NCBI GenBank assembly: GCA_030220185.1
Contig: JASPKZ010001596.1
Coordinates: 1,116,001-1,180,000 of the forward strand
DNA length: 64,000 bases
Direction of reading: 5' to 3'
Source: Diploptera punctata
Taxonomy: Eukaryota; Arthropoda; Insecta; Blattodea; Blaberidae
This document shows positions 20,035 to 30,118 of the stretch, one piece after another. The position numbers and the translations under genes were made by a program. Each line of letters begins with the position of its first letter. Positions within the stretch are counted from its first letter, which is position 1. Under the pieces are notes generated by a model that was given only the letters and a program-made list of their open reading frames with translations, searched no databases and was not told the origin of the DNA.

Positions 20035-20735
20035 GACTAAGAAATGTCAGAAATTATGTTTCTGAGGAGTGTGGCTGGCTATACAATAACAGATTAAAAA
20101 CAAAATTAAAATATATGGAGAGAACTAAATAAATTTGAAGAGAAAAATTATACACTCAGTTTGGGACTCAAACCCAGGACCTTTGCTTTCTAGACCAATG
20201 CTCTACCGACTGAGCTATGTAGGCGAGTTCCAATCTAAATGCAAATTTTTCTCTTATATACATTTGTTAATTCCCACGCACCAAATGCTATGAAACCTTA
20301 GCTTCTATCTTTGCAAATGGCAGCTTTTTTTTTTTATTAAGAAGACATTTATTTGGGAATTTTATATTACATTATAAAGCCAGCATGGCTTCTTTCGATG
20401 TATTTATTATTCATTTCATACATCTCAATGATGGATAAATCATATTTGAAGAGAAAAATTATATGTCCAGGCTGGGACTCAAACTAAATAGATTCAACTA
20501 TTTGATAGAATTGCAGAATATAGAGATGAATGGATGGGGGGGGGACCACATCAATAGAATGGATAACAATAGAATTCCGAAACAGATTCTTCATTACAAA
20601 CCACTAGGACAAAGAAATGTTGGAAGACCCAGTAAAAGATGGTTAGACCAATTCTAGCATAAGATCGGAACAGACCTTAAGGTCTAATCCTCGATGCTGA
20701 TGATAATGCTGAATAGTAAGACTAATAGTAATGAA
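20035..20735 (+). mobile_element. LINE 3' end split by a tRNA-headed unit
   Basis: 20045-20122 encodes EMSEIMFLRSVAGYTITD. After the insert (20132-20481) the frame resumes at 20490-20657 with NRFNYLIELQNIEMNGW, HINRMDNNRIPKQILHY and GQRNVGRPSKRWLDQF, then the 'cggaacagaccttaaggtctaatcc' 3' end and a gatgctgatgataatg tail. Confidence 0.75.
20132..20481 (-). mobile_element. tRNA-headed unit inserted in LINE, 9-bp target duplication
   Basis: Flanked by aactaaata at 20123-20131 and 20482-20490. On the minus strand it starts inside a tRNA body (the B-box-side sequence TTTGAGTCCCAGCCTGG). It then has the attttTctcttcaaatat tail, a 200-bp spacer, the tataagagaaaaatttgcat leader and a complete tRNA-like body (about 20226 to 20147), and ends with a second tail copy. 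One unit is therefore spacer plus tRNA preceded by the end of another tRNA. Confidence 0.8.
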
Positions 20736-20739
20736 TATG

Positions 20740-21200
20740 CAGAACATGATTCAGGTTTTGTTTTTCTAAGAAAATATTTGTCCAGAATAAAATGAAAACT
20801 GATAATTACGGTAAAATTGCATGCTCCTAGAGTTTATCTCAGAGGTATTATGTTAAAACCAGATGAGGTAAAACTATAAAAAATTGAGTTTTTTTTAATG
20901 GAGTAGAGAATTTGATCTGTGATTAGAGGCTGTAGTAAGGTATCTAGCACACACTGGCACGGTACCGCAGTCCTCCACTCCCACATTCTGCAGTAATTAC
21001 TTCCTGCCACACTTTGCAACTTAGTTCCAAGACACATATTTCACATGGCTGATGTCATATACAGGGAGGACAGCCTTAAATCTCTTTTATTCTGATTTCA
21101 GGTCACCACATAGTAATTTGCTTATACTCTTAGTGAAAAAAAAATGTGTAAAATTCTAATGAATTGCCTCACCTTCATGTTATGATAGGTTAATGAATAT
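20740..21200. other. Intron 2, unassigned stretch
   Basis: 20925-21060 is less A+T-rich and includes a minus-strand open stretch (20834-21037) that is not recognisable. No repeat ends seen. Confidence 0.35.
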
Positions 21201-21204
21201 TATT

Positions 21205-21440
21205 GAACTTTTACAGGAATAAATCACTACGAGGTTTAATTTAAGATAAAATCAAATATTTCATACCTCTCCTTCATACTAATCTTTTAAGTAGATCGTG
21301 ATTTCAAGACATAACATCAGTCGTTAAGATGGTACTGAAGAGGGGACTGCTATGGTCTTGAAATCACGATCTACTTAGAAGATTAGTATGAGGAGAGGTA
21401 TCAAACGTTTGATTTCATTCATCTTAATGAAAATTGTTTT
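21205..21440. mobile_element. PLE inverted-repeat unit
   Basis: Left end aggaataaatcactacgagg; arms tacctctccttcatactaat and attagtatgaggagaggta. The left arm is shortened. The right arm carries the complete motif at 21331-21375. Confidence 0.75.
21331..21375 (+). ncRNA. Hammerhead-ribozyme-like motif, intact core
   Basis: Helix I GGTA (21331-21334) with TACT (21372-21375); CTGAAGA (21335-21341); extra G; helix II GGGACT (21343-21348) with GGTCTT (21354-21359), partly G-U; GAA (21360-21362); helix III ATCACGAT (21363-21370); C (21371) at the cleavage position. It lies in the NAPRT sense orientation. Confidence 0.65.
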
Positions 21441-21469
21441 TTTTATTATTAATTTAACACTTTTCACTG

Positions 21470-21920
21470 CAGGATAAATTATATTTGAAGAGAAAAATTA
21501 TATGCTCAAACTGGGGTTTGAACCCAGGACCTTTGGCTTTTTAGCCAATGCTCTACCACTGAGCTACCTGAGAAACACCAAACACCAGTCTGAGTGTATA
21601 ATTTTTCTCTTCAAATATAGTTTATCTTTCAGTTAGAAGTGTTAAATTAATAATAAAAAAAACATTGAAAGAAGCCCTACTGGCTTTATAAAGTAGTGTT
21701 TAAATTCCCAATAAATGTCTTCTTAAATAAGAAGCCGCCATTTGTGTGATCGAGCAAATGCTCATAGCTTTTGGCTCTCGGGAATTACCAATGTATAAGA
21801 GAAAAATTTGCATTTAGTTTGGAGTTTCTCAGGTAGCTCAGTGGTAGAGCATTGGCCTACAAAGCCAAAAAGCTGGGGTTCAAACCCCAGTCTGATCATA
21901 TAATTTTGCTCTTCAAATAT
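21470..21920. mobile_element. Head-to-head pair of tRNA-headed units
   Basis: A minus-strand tRNA-like body (about 21575 to 21505) is followed directly by the end of a + strand body (ccagtctgagtg, about 21585) with its tail. After that come the 200-bp spacer, the leader (about 21795) and a + strand tRNA-like body (about 21825-21898, anticodon loop CTACAAA), then another tail. The junction is an inversion within tRNA sequence. Confidence 0.65.
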
Positions 21921-21949
21921 AATGAAAATATGTCACTAATTAAACAATT

Positions 21950-22320
21950 TTATTTTTCTTCTTCTTTTCATGATTTAGGCCAAATTACCTGTTCTGGCCT
22001 CATTCCATCTCTGTCTTGGTCATCCAAGATATTGTCATCCTCTTGGTTTATATGACAGAATTATTTTTGTATTCTCCTATCAATTTTTCCAATTGTTCCA
22101 CTTATGTTTATATGCATCTGTTTATAATTGATTGGAAATATATTTAATTTATTTATAATATCTTGATTTTTGATATTACCTAATTTTGTATATCCCAATA
22201 CTGATCTAAAAATTATCATTTCTGACGTCTGAATACAGCTATAATCCTTTTTCCTTATTGTCCAGGACTCGCTGTCGTATGTTAAAGCTGTCATTACTTT
22301 ATAGAACTTTTAGTGTGTCT
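21950..22320 (-). mobile_element. LINE C-terminal fragment
   Basis: The minus strand encodes MTALTYDSESWTIRKKD, SEMIIFRSVLGYTKLGNIK and further, then the 'gatgccaaaatgaagccag'-like end at 21990. YDSESWT stands for the usual YGSESWT. Confidence 0.65.
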
Positions 22321-22620
22321 GTGTTGTTTTCAGTGTTCTTTAATTGTTCCACACATCATTTATAATTAATATATATTTATAATTAACAAATAATTAAATA
22401 GTCATTCCTTAAAATGATGATACCAGCAGACCTATTTCTTTATTGTTAATAATTAATATTGTAAGTGTATAACAATTTTTTTATACATATTTTTTAAATA
22501 GTGACAATGTATACTTGACAACAGAGAAAAAAAAATTATATAATCTATTATTGAATATTTAATAATCATTTTTTCTCATATGGCTTTATTTCTGGAAAAA
22601 ATAAGAAATAAAGTAATACA
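22320..22620. other. Intron 2, unassigned A+T-rich stretch
   Basis: Very A+T-rich, no coding frame, no recognised repeat end. Confidence 0.4.
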
Positions 22621-22905
22621 ACAAAAATTAACTATTCAATTGTAGATTATATAAGATATAAGCAATAAAATTGGTATGGGCATGTACGACAAATACAAGA
22701 AGAAAGGTTACCCAGATAAACATTGGAGTAGTGTCCACCTGGAAGAAGAAAGGAAGACTTTGAAACTTGTGGATGCAAGAAATAAGAACTGGAATGAGAA
22801 CAAGAGGACTGGAGGACATAGAGTGGATGGATAGAGATGAGTGGAGAAGGAAAATAAAAATTTAGACACAGAAAGATGTGCAAACATTGAAAATCTATAT
22901 ATAAA
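22620..22905 (+). mobile_element. LINE C-terminal fragment (third family)
   Basis: The + strand reads KLVWACTTNTRRKVTQ-like degraded sequence for the 'WYGHVRQMQEERLPK' motif (about 22670-22715), then CPPGRRKEDFETCGCKK. It mirrors the minus-strand copy at 26160-26650. Minus-strand open frames here are shadows. Confidence 0.55.
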
Positions 22906-22979
22906 TAAATAATATGTATATGTAAGATAAAATAGAGTCAAAACATGAACTGTTTGAATTTGTTTAATACATATCTAAC

Positions 22980-23400
22980 AAGACGGAATTAGAGTGTACA
23001 TGAAAGAATTATTCTGCATGAAGATGAAAATGAAGAACCAGGATTTGGAGTCTGCCAATTCAAATTTCTAAAAATAATTAACTCACTGGCACTATTAAAC
23101 CTGTATGTTCATGGCTTCACAATCATAAACTCTCCATACATCCCTATCCTGAGCTGTTTTCCAATCTTCCCCTGTATAATCTACTTCCCTCAAATCAAGA
23201 TTAATGTTATGGTGACTTAACTGTTTTTATTATATCTGGTTTCCTATAAAGATTAAGTAGCTCACTGTTATGTAGTCTTCTCCATTTGCCTGTTCGTTCA
23301 TCTCTCTTTGGGCTAAAAAGTTTCTTAAGAACTTTATTCTTAAATACTTATAATCATTTCTCCTGTTTTACATCCATATAATATTACTGAGAGGACACCA
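22980..23400 (-). mobile_element. LINE 3' end, 43330 family
   Basis: From 23090 the sequence is the complement of the common 3' end (actcactggcactattaaacc, then ctccatacatccctatcctgag). The upstream coding region is recognisable to about 23395 (FRKxFSPKRD region near 23300). Same end at 17640, 35970 and 48175. Confidence 0.65.
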
Positions 23401-24150
23401 GTTTCATAATATAAAAAACATATAAAATAAAATTTTTATGTTTGAAAAGAACATTTTTGAAAACTAGAAAAAAAAATTAGAAAATAAAAAAGTAAACATT
23501 TTTTAAATAAATAAATCCAACAAATTAAAAACAACTTTTCAATTTTTTTAAAATTAAAAATAAGGTATTAAAAAACCTAAATTTTTTAAAGTTTTTTTTC
23601 AGGAAACTTATTAAAATTAAAAAAAAATCACTTATTTAAGTTTTATGTGCAATTCCATAGTTGTATAAAACTATTATTGTTATTTTTGGTGCAGTTGGTT
23701 GGACTGCAGTGTTAGGTGAGACGCGATGTCTCGGATTGTGAATTGATTAGTTTTCTGCTGCAGAATTGTGTATACATAAAAGTTTTCCTAATTTAGCCAG
23801 CAGTCAATAACGTCTGCGTTGTATCAGGTTGCTGGCATGCAATGGGAAACTTGAGCTGCAAGCTATTGGTGCCAGGGGATGGTGGGAATCTGCCCACTTG
23901 TCTGCCTCCCTTCTCAACAACTTCGGTAATAAAGTTAGTTATGTTTACCTTATCATATTTTTCTTAACCTATTTTCCTCGGAAGACAAGTTCTGCCCCTG
24001 TCTCGTTTATGACCATCAATTTAGGACACGATCAAAGCTTAATAAATCAAAATGTATTTTTAAAATGTTTTTATATATCCCTTGGGATTTTTTGTACAAC
24101 ATTCACAACATTAATTAACAATAAAGAAACATAAATAACAATTCATAAGT
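23400..24150. other. Intron 2, unassigned stretch
   Basis: 23400-23660 is extremely A+T-rich. 23680-24010 is more balanced, with an open + strand frame (23829-24134) of unknown meaning and no recognisable motif. Confidence 0.35.
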
Positions 24151-24545
24151 TATGAGGTTATATCATTAATATTGCTGCACATAGTTTACTAGAACATCAT
24201 AAAATTGAAAAAGAAGCGAAACTTTTAAAACAGTTGGATAAACCGTTGGAATTGACAATTTGGGAAATGATATTCATTCAGAAGAATAAATATCGATCTA
24301 TGAATTTCGATATTCCGGTGGATAAAAATTTAATTACAAAGTTTATAATCCCAACGAAAGATGGCAGCACAAGAGGTGATGTCACTAAAGAAATCAACAA
24401 TCACGGAATTTCATCAATGGACGCCATAACTGATGAAGGACATGATATTGTCTGAAACTGTCGGTATCAAAGAAGTTTGAAAATGTATGAGGTGAGTCGA
24501 TTAAAATATGTAATTCATAAGTTAATTATGGGAAATAACATTGAG
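24150..24545 (+). mobile_element. PLE 3' end with GIY-YIG tail and intact ORF stop
   Basis: The + strand encodes AAHSLLEHHKIEKEAKLLKQ (frameshifted at the start), LDKPLELTIWEMIFIQKNKY, RSMNFDIPVDKNLITKFI and a tail ending DEGHDIV at the TGA 24453-24455. This is the C-terminal part of the PLE GIY-YIG region. The stop lies inside the hammerhead-like motif 24427-24469. The 3' arm atgtatgaggtgagtcg follows. Confidence 0.78.
24427..24469 (+). ncRNA. Hammerhead-ribozyme-like motif with exact CTGATGA and GAAA
   Basis: CTGATGA (24430-24436), extra A, helix II GGACA (24438-24442) with TGTCT (24449-24453), GAAA (24454-24457), helix III ACTGTCGGT (24457-24465), A (24466) at the cleavage position, then TCA. 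Helix I is TGA/TCA in the sister copy at 58877-58919 but TAA/TCA here, losing one pair. Confidence 0.62.
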
Positions 24546-24780
24546 GTTCTTTAATTAATAAAATAAGTCAATTCTTATCTTATCTCATATTTCATGTTTT
24601 TCTAACATGGGAACTGCAGTTTTCAAGAGGCATATCTCTCATCATGACTATCGAAGTTTTGTTTGAATCTTCATGTACAAAATTGCCATCTCGTGTTAGT
24701 TTGATGAACCTTGAGATCAAGTCCTGCTCGCCTCAAGGTTCATCAAATCAACACCAAATTGCAATTTATTTCAAAATACA
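24528..24780 (-). mobile_element. PLE end fragment
   Basis: Left end gggaaataacattgaggtt; the arm runs 'cttatctcatatttcatgtttttctaacatggg'. The minus strand carries a motif with ATGATGA, GAGA/TCTT helix II, GAAA and the ACTGCAGT palindrome (about 24610-24650). It then encodes decayed C-terminal PLE residues and folds back near 24715-24750. Confidence 0.6.
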
Positions 24781-24856
24781 GTAGGAAGTAACATTAAGAG
24801 GTTTGTTTAATAATTAACATTTTGTCTGTTCACTCTTACTCTTATAGTTGTTTTTG

Positions 24857-24898
24857 TCGAATATATGTTTCAAAGCTTCTTGCCCCCATTGTCAGCGA
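24857..24898 (-). ncRNA. Hammerhead-ribozyme-like motif, left arm
   Basis: On the minus strand: helix I TCG (24896-24898) with CGA (24857-24859); core CTGACAA (24889-24895), one change from CTGANGA; extra T; G-rich helix II with AGCTTT; GAA (24869-24871); helix III ACATATAT (24861-24868); T at the cleavage position. Confidence 0.5.
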
Positions 24899-25159
24899 TT
24901 ACAGACTGAATTTTCTTATGTTGTCAGCCCTGATTTTTTATTCCTGCTCTCTCTGCCTCTGGTCAAATGAATTTACTAATGAGGTTCCTTTCTCCGGGAA
25001 TTTCAAAATTTATAATTATTTCCTTGAAGAACGAGGAAAGAATTATGAATTTTGAAATTTCTGGAGAAAAGAACCTCATTAGTAAATTCATTGGACCAGA
25101 GGCAGAGAGAGCAGGAATCAAGAATCAGGGCTGACAACATGAGAAAATTCAGTCTGTAA

Positions 25160-25201
25160 TCGCCGACAATGGGGCTAAGAAGCTTTGAAACATATGTTCG
25201 A
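25160..25201 (+). ncRNA. Hammerhead-ribozyme-like motif, right arm
   Basis: Helix I TCG (25160-25162) with CGA (25199-25201); core CCGACAA (two changes); extra T; six-pair helix II GGGGCT (25171-25176) with AGCTTT (25181-25186) around AAGA; GAA; helix III palindrome ACATATGT (25190-25197); T (25198). Confidence 0.5.
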
Positions 25202-25279
25202 CAAAAACAATTATATGAGGTAAGAATGAACAGACAAAATGTTTTAATTACCAAATAGCAAGTTTGTAGATGAAGATTT

Positions 25280-25390
25280 AAACAAAAATTTGGTAGTCAT
25301 GATGTGGGCTGAGGATGAGAGGGATGCCTCTTGAAAACTGCAGTTCCTGTGTTAGAAAAACATGAAGTATGAGGTAAGATAAGAACCTGT
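25280..25390 (+). mobile_element. PLE 3' arm fragment
   Basis: A single arm ending 'aaaaacatgaagtatgaggtaagataagaacc', matching the 24528-24780 subfamily in inverse. It carries the motif at 25309-25346 and is cut by the MITE starting near 25390. Confidence 0.6.
25309..25346 (+). ncRNA. Hammerhead-ribozyme-like motif, GC-rich helix II
   Basis: CTGAGGA (25309-25315) fits CTGANGA; extra T; helix II GAGAGG (25317-25322) with CCTCTT (25327-25332) around the tetraloop GATG; GAA (25333-25335); helix III palindrome AACTGCAGTT (25336-25345); C (25346). Helix I is weak. Confidence 0.55.
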
Positions 25391-25785
25391 GGAGAGGTGA
25401 TGTACCAAGGCCATGTCCAAAACAGTTATCTGCCGTTTTTAACTGTAAGACACAGAAATAGAAGCCAGAATCCAATAGTAGCAACCCACTATGCAAAACA
25501 TGTGAACTTACTGAAAGTGGAATGTAGTGTGGTGGGACGAGACATGCAGACAGGTTGCCAGGGTTGTCCATTTCACCAATTCAGGAGTTGTATTACATTC
25601 CTGTTGTTTAAGTGAGAGCATATTATTTCCGTGTGGTTTAAATTAAAGCTGTGGCATTGTATTTTAGTGTCTTGCAGTTAAACTTTTGGACACGGCCTTG
25701 GTATATCACAACGATTCTCTGGGAGAGATTTCAAGTTAGGTTTCGGCATGAAATGGCTAACAGTTTCCTTCTAAGAAGAAGAGGA
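25390..25785. mobile_element. Palindromic MITE, 'ccaaggccatgtccaaaa' family
   Basis: Inverted ends: gatgtaccaaggccatgtcc (about 25397) and 'ggacacggccttggtatatc' (about 25688), continuing outward on the right to caagttaggtttcggcatg and aacagtttcctt. Related copies: 35515-35965, 57285-57690 and a fragment at 18505. No transposase remnant. Confidence 0.65.
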
Positions 25786-25849
25786 ATATGAGGTGAGGTA
25801 ATAAAATTTTACTTAAATGAATAATACCTCATAGGACCAGCCTCATGGG

Positions 25850-26120
25850 CTAGTGGTCAGTATTTCTGACTACTGTTCATGAAGTCCTGGGTTTGATTCC
25901 CGGTCAAACCATAGGAAATTTTCCTTAAAGAGAATCATTCCTGTGGTTTCTCATGGTCTGAAATTTTAGGTTTGGCGCTTCATTATCATTCATATCATCG
26001 GGGTAAGGTAACTCCGCCTTATAGGTGCCCCAACTTCAGAAGTAGGTTACAATTAAGCCAATGCCAGGAGAAAACACCAGAAATGTAGAAATGATGACCT
26101 GGGGCATTGAACAAAAAGGG
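25850..26120 (+). mobile_element. tRNA-SINE, second family
   Basis: A-box-like gggctagtggtcagtatttc, B box GGGTTTGATTCCC (about 25889), then a body with 'gtaactccgccttataggtgcccc' and the 3' end 'ccaatgccaggagaaaacaccagaaatg'. A minus-strand copy lies at 28640-28925, and 3' tails at 33420-33500 and 46280-46385. Confidence 0.75.
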
Positions 26121-26159
26121 GGGGAGGAAACTTATAGTATTAATTCATAAAAAGTTAAT

Positions 26160-26650
26160 TAATTTATTCATATACAGATTTTTAATGTTTACATATCTTT
26201 CTGTGCCAAAAGTTTTATTTTTCTTCTCCACTCATCTCTCTCCATGTCCTCCAGTCCTCTTGTTCTCATTCCCGTTCTTATTTCTTGCATTCATGAGTTT
26301 TGAGGTCTTCCTTTCCTTCTTCTTTCAGGTGGACACCATTCCAATGTTTTCCTGGGTAACCTTTCTTCTTGCATTTGTTGTACATGTCCATACCAATTTA
26401 TTTGCTTATATCTTATATAATTTACTATTGAATATCTAACATTCATTTTTTCTCGTAGGACAGTATTTCTTATTCTTTTCTAATTTTGAACATCTTGCTG
26501 CTCTCCTCAAGAAATCCATTTCCATTGACATAAGTTTTTGTTGAATTTCCAATTTTCAGCTCCATATGTGACAGTACTTCTCACTATTGAATTATATATT
26601 TGTAACTTTTTTTCTGGATATATGTCTGTTCCATAAGACTCTATTTATCA
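26160..26650 (-). mobile_element. LINE C-terminal fragment (third family)
   Basis: Complement of the 22620-22905 copy, extending further 5' to the 'TYGAENWKFNKNL' region (about 26545-26565) and 'QKEMDFLRRAARCSKLE' (26480-26520). Decayed. Confidence 0.6.
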
Positions 26651-27235
26651 TTGCTGTTATTGCTCTACTTTTATGTATTGTGTTCTTAATATCACTTTCT
26701 TGTTTGTCCTCTTTATCTACTTTTACTTCCAGAAACTCAAATTCTTCACATCCTCTAATATACACTTGTTTTTATTAAAAAATGAATGTATATAGAATAA
26801 AATATCTTGGAAGTGAATATTTTGAGCAGCATCGGTTGCAAAATTAAACAGTAAGAATGAAAACACACAAATGGTAATATTAAAACTCCGAGTATGCTCA
26901 TTGCTTTTAAAAAGTAACTTTTCACATAGACCGCAGCTGGTTATTGTAAAACTGATCAATGTGCTCTCTTCTGACCACATTTGTAACTAAGTAGACACAA
27001 CAGATTTATTATTTTGAAAATATATAATAACGTACAAAGCTAGAGATCTTACCGTACAAATACCGATTCAGGCAAATTTCTCTTTTCAAAATAATAATTA
27101 TCTGTCATTGGGAGTGTTAATATATTAATTAAAACATTAAAACAAAAAATTTATTCAGAGTTTAAATTTATACTCAGGATATTGTCAAGATATATGAGTA
27201 TTCTTGTGAATTTAAGATCATCCGGTATCATGACA
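26650..27235. other. Intron 2, mostly unassigned; tRNA-tail piece at 27040-27145
   Basis: 27040-27145 reads 'gctagagatcttaccgtacaaataccgattcaggcaaatttctcttttc' and 'tctgtcattgggagtgttaa', a degraded tRNA-headed unit (compare 61260-61400 and 62745-62850). The rest shows no coding frame or repeat end. Confidence 0.45.
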
Positions 27236-28170
27236 GCTGCTGCCGTCTTCCGGAAACTAAATGCCATTCCTCTCTGTCCATCCATTGATCTTCCTCCAAT
27301 TCTCTGATAATATAGCTGCTTGCACACCTTCTATCCAAGTTTTCTTTGGTCTTCCTTTCTTCCTCCTTTCCATTGGGATCCATTCCATAATAATTTTAGG
27401 CAATCTTTGCGCTGATATTCTTTTGACATGGCCATACCACTGTAATCTTTACTTTTTATAATGCCTATGATTTCCACTCCTCTTGTACACCCATAATTTC
27501 CCTTATTTCTTTATTTTGTATCTATACATTCCAAATTTTCCAGCTGATCTTCTTAAAACATCCATTTCTGTCCTTAAAATTCTTTTCATTTCCATGCTAG
27601 GAATTTACCAAACTTCAGCACCATATATTAAAACGCTCTGAACTATGGTTTGATATATTTTTTAATTTTCTATATTTTGTAATATTTTTGCTCCACCAAA
27701 CAAGAGTTTAAAGCATTTATTGCTTGTTTTGTTTGTGCGATTCTATTTTTAATTTCCACTCTGTTATCGCCTGAATGGTCTAATTTTGTTTCTAAATAAG
27801 TACGTTCAATACTAGATTTTAGTTCATTGTTGAAATTTATATTTTCCATTTCTTCTCCTATACACAATATTTAGTTTTCTCTGTGTTTGTATAAAGTCCC
27901 CATTTTTCATATTCTCCTTTTAGTTTTCTTGCCATATATTCTATATCATCATGATCTTGTGCTATTAATACCTGGTCATATGCAAAATTGAGTGAATATA
28001 CATGCATATTTTGGATTGATATGCCCGTTTTTTGACATTTTTTCCTCCTGTCTCTTAGTACTCTTTCAAGATAAATTTTGAATAGAATTGGAGATAAACT
28101 GCAACCCTGCCTTAAACCTTTTGTAACAGTAATATGGCGTATGATTTTCAACTTGTATTTGGCAATTTTA
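27235..28170 (-). mobile_element. LINE RT to C-terminus
   Basis: The minus strand encodes TKGLRQGCSLSPILFKIYLE and VYSLNFAYDQVLIAQDHDD, with FAYDQ in place of FADDQ, so a catalytic aspartate is lost. Then come KLKGEYEKWGLYTNTEKTKY, a linker, 'TKQAINALNSCLVEQKYYKI', and degraded C-terminal segments ending near 27240 (the 'RKTAAAVMIPDDLKFTRIL' tail reads into 27200). A single LINE copy distinct from the 5585-8160 family. Confidence 0.75.
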
Positions 28171-28640
28171 ACAGGGACAATGAAGAAAGGCACAGGAAAT
28201 GAAACATCAGACATTTAAGATGAGGGGTTAAATATTAATAAAATGGGAAAAAAAAATTCTCAAAAAGTTCGCAAAATCCAACCATTAGGAGTGGGGGATT
28301 ACTTGAAAACCTTAATTTAAAAATGACTCTACCATCACCAGATCTAAATTAGAGAATTTATTTATTTATTTAATCTGGTGGAGTTAAGACCATGTGGCCT
28401 TCTCATCCACTCACCAGGACAAACATATGTTACATTCAAACACAAAAATCGCAATAATATTAGATATTAAATAAGTATTTGATCAAACTGAACAACAAAA
28501 ATAAAAATAAAGTCTAATAATACAATAAATTTAAAGACAAAATTAAAACTAATAAATTAATATATACACGAAGGAAGAACAGCTCCAAAATAGAAGAATG
28601 AAAAGAAATGCAAAGAAAGGAATAAACTTTTTTTGTCCAG
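28170..28640. other. Intron 2, unassigned stretch
   Basis: A+T-rich; no coding frame, repeat end or tail identified. Confidence 0.4.
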
Positions 28641-28925
28641 TGACACCAGGTTGTCTTTTATGACATTTTGGCTTTCTCCCTGACATTGGCAGAATTGTAA
28701 TCAATTTCATCGGAGTTATGTTACCCCAATGATATGATGGGTGATAAATGATAATGGAATGCCAGGAGAGTCCTTACTTAAACTTATCTAAATTCCATAC
28801 CACGAGCAACCACAGGAAGAATTCCTTTTAAAGAAAAATACCTATGGTCTGACAGGGAATCAAACCCAGGACTTCATGAACTGTAGCCAGAAACGCTGAA
28901 CACTAGCCCATGAGGCTTGTCAAAA
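28640..28925 (-). mobile_element. tRNA-SINE, second family
   Basis: Minus-strand copy of the 25850-26120 SINE: B-box GGGTTTGATTCCC (complement, about 28858-28870), the 'taacataactccgatgaaattgatt' body and the 'gccagggagaaagcc' 3' end near 28670. Confidence 0.7.
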
Positions 28926-28994
28926 AAGTAAACTATATAATAAATTAATCTAAGCTTATATATTGGCCCTATATGAGACATTAGATAGAAATAT

Positions 28995-29760
28995 TGATAA
29001 ATCTTAATAAAACTCCTGATTATTCGCGTTAATTGGGACCAAAATATGCACGGAAAATAAAAAAATACGGATAATCCAATTAAGTTATTCAGCGCCATGG
29101 AAGTTGATCAGAAATGTATTTACCCACTTTAGCACTACTTAAATGCAACAAATATTCATAAAATGTTATATTAAATGTATTTAGGTACGAGTCGTAATTA
29201 TCATTATTTTATTTTACTCATAAATATAAAAAAAATGTGGGACTATTTCATATTATGTCCACTCTGGTTACGATATTACGATATGTATTCAAAATGGCTA
29301 CCGTAACCAGTGACAACTACACTAGGAACCACCGATATCCACACTTATAACCAGTGATGACAAATAATCAGCGATTCCACACTAAGTAGGGTTATCGCTG
29401 ACTAGTATCCACCGATGACCACACTACTAACCAGTGATAAACCCACTGCCACAGCATATCCGTGGTTTCAATTTGTAACAACAAACTTTCAGTGACTCAC
29501 GCAATGGAAATTTCCGAAATTGTATTGTATTCTCAGAATGTTGGTTGGTACCATTAAACACATCAGGGGAGAGGGTTGTGAGTGAATATTACTCTATTGT
29601 GCTAGTTTCTAAGTGCAGTTCACAGTAGCACATTTAAAAATAAAGAATTTTTTATAACAATACAAAATACAGTATTATTAGATACCCGGATAATCTGCAA
29701 ACTGGATAATATGTGCACGGATTATCAGGAGTTTGCAGTACTATCTTTTATTAATTACAA
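28995..29760. mobile_element. Pogo-like DNA element, non-autonomous
   Basis: Ends aaaactcctgattattcgcg (about 29009) and, inverted, 'gcacggattatcaggagtttgcagtac' (about 29714-29740). Subterminal sequences repeat tacggataatcc/ggataatctgc. The interior (29240-29470) holds repeated 'accagtgatgac/aaccagtgataa' motifs and no coding frame. Confidence 0.5.
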
Positions 29761-30118
29761 AAAAATTGTTAAACCTAATAGTGATTTTTCCTATAATAGA
29801 TCAATTACCATATTTGTTTTCTTGCAACGTAACTGGATAATTACAGTTTAATTTACAAAATAACACAATTTTTCTAAGTCCAACATTTTCTAAGTGGTCC
29901 ACATCTTAGTACAAAATTTTTAAGACTTTAGTAAAGCTTTATATGCTCAAAATAGCCAAGGAAATACTCCAAATATAAATTTAAAAATACATATTAACAT
30001 ATTAAATTGAATAAAATAAATAAAAACTTATATATAACGCAATATATCTAAAATAACACATTTTATACCGCAACAATCCACACGGAATATATATACTTAT
30101 GCTATTTGGGCATTACTC
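29760..30118. other. Intron 2, A+T-rich stretch
   Basis: No coding frame or recognised repeat. Confidence 0.4.

Larger units (their letters stand above)
24785..25265. mobile_element. PLE inverted-repeat unit, long arms
   Basis: Left end ggaagtaacattaagagg. Two arms of about 200 bp (24815-25020 and 25030-25235) are inverted copies including the coding tail: 'atgaattttgaaatttctgg' on the right mirrors 'ccgggaatttcaaaatttat' on the left. Both arms carry hammerhead-like motifs. Confidence 0.8.
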
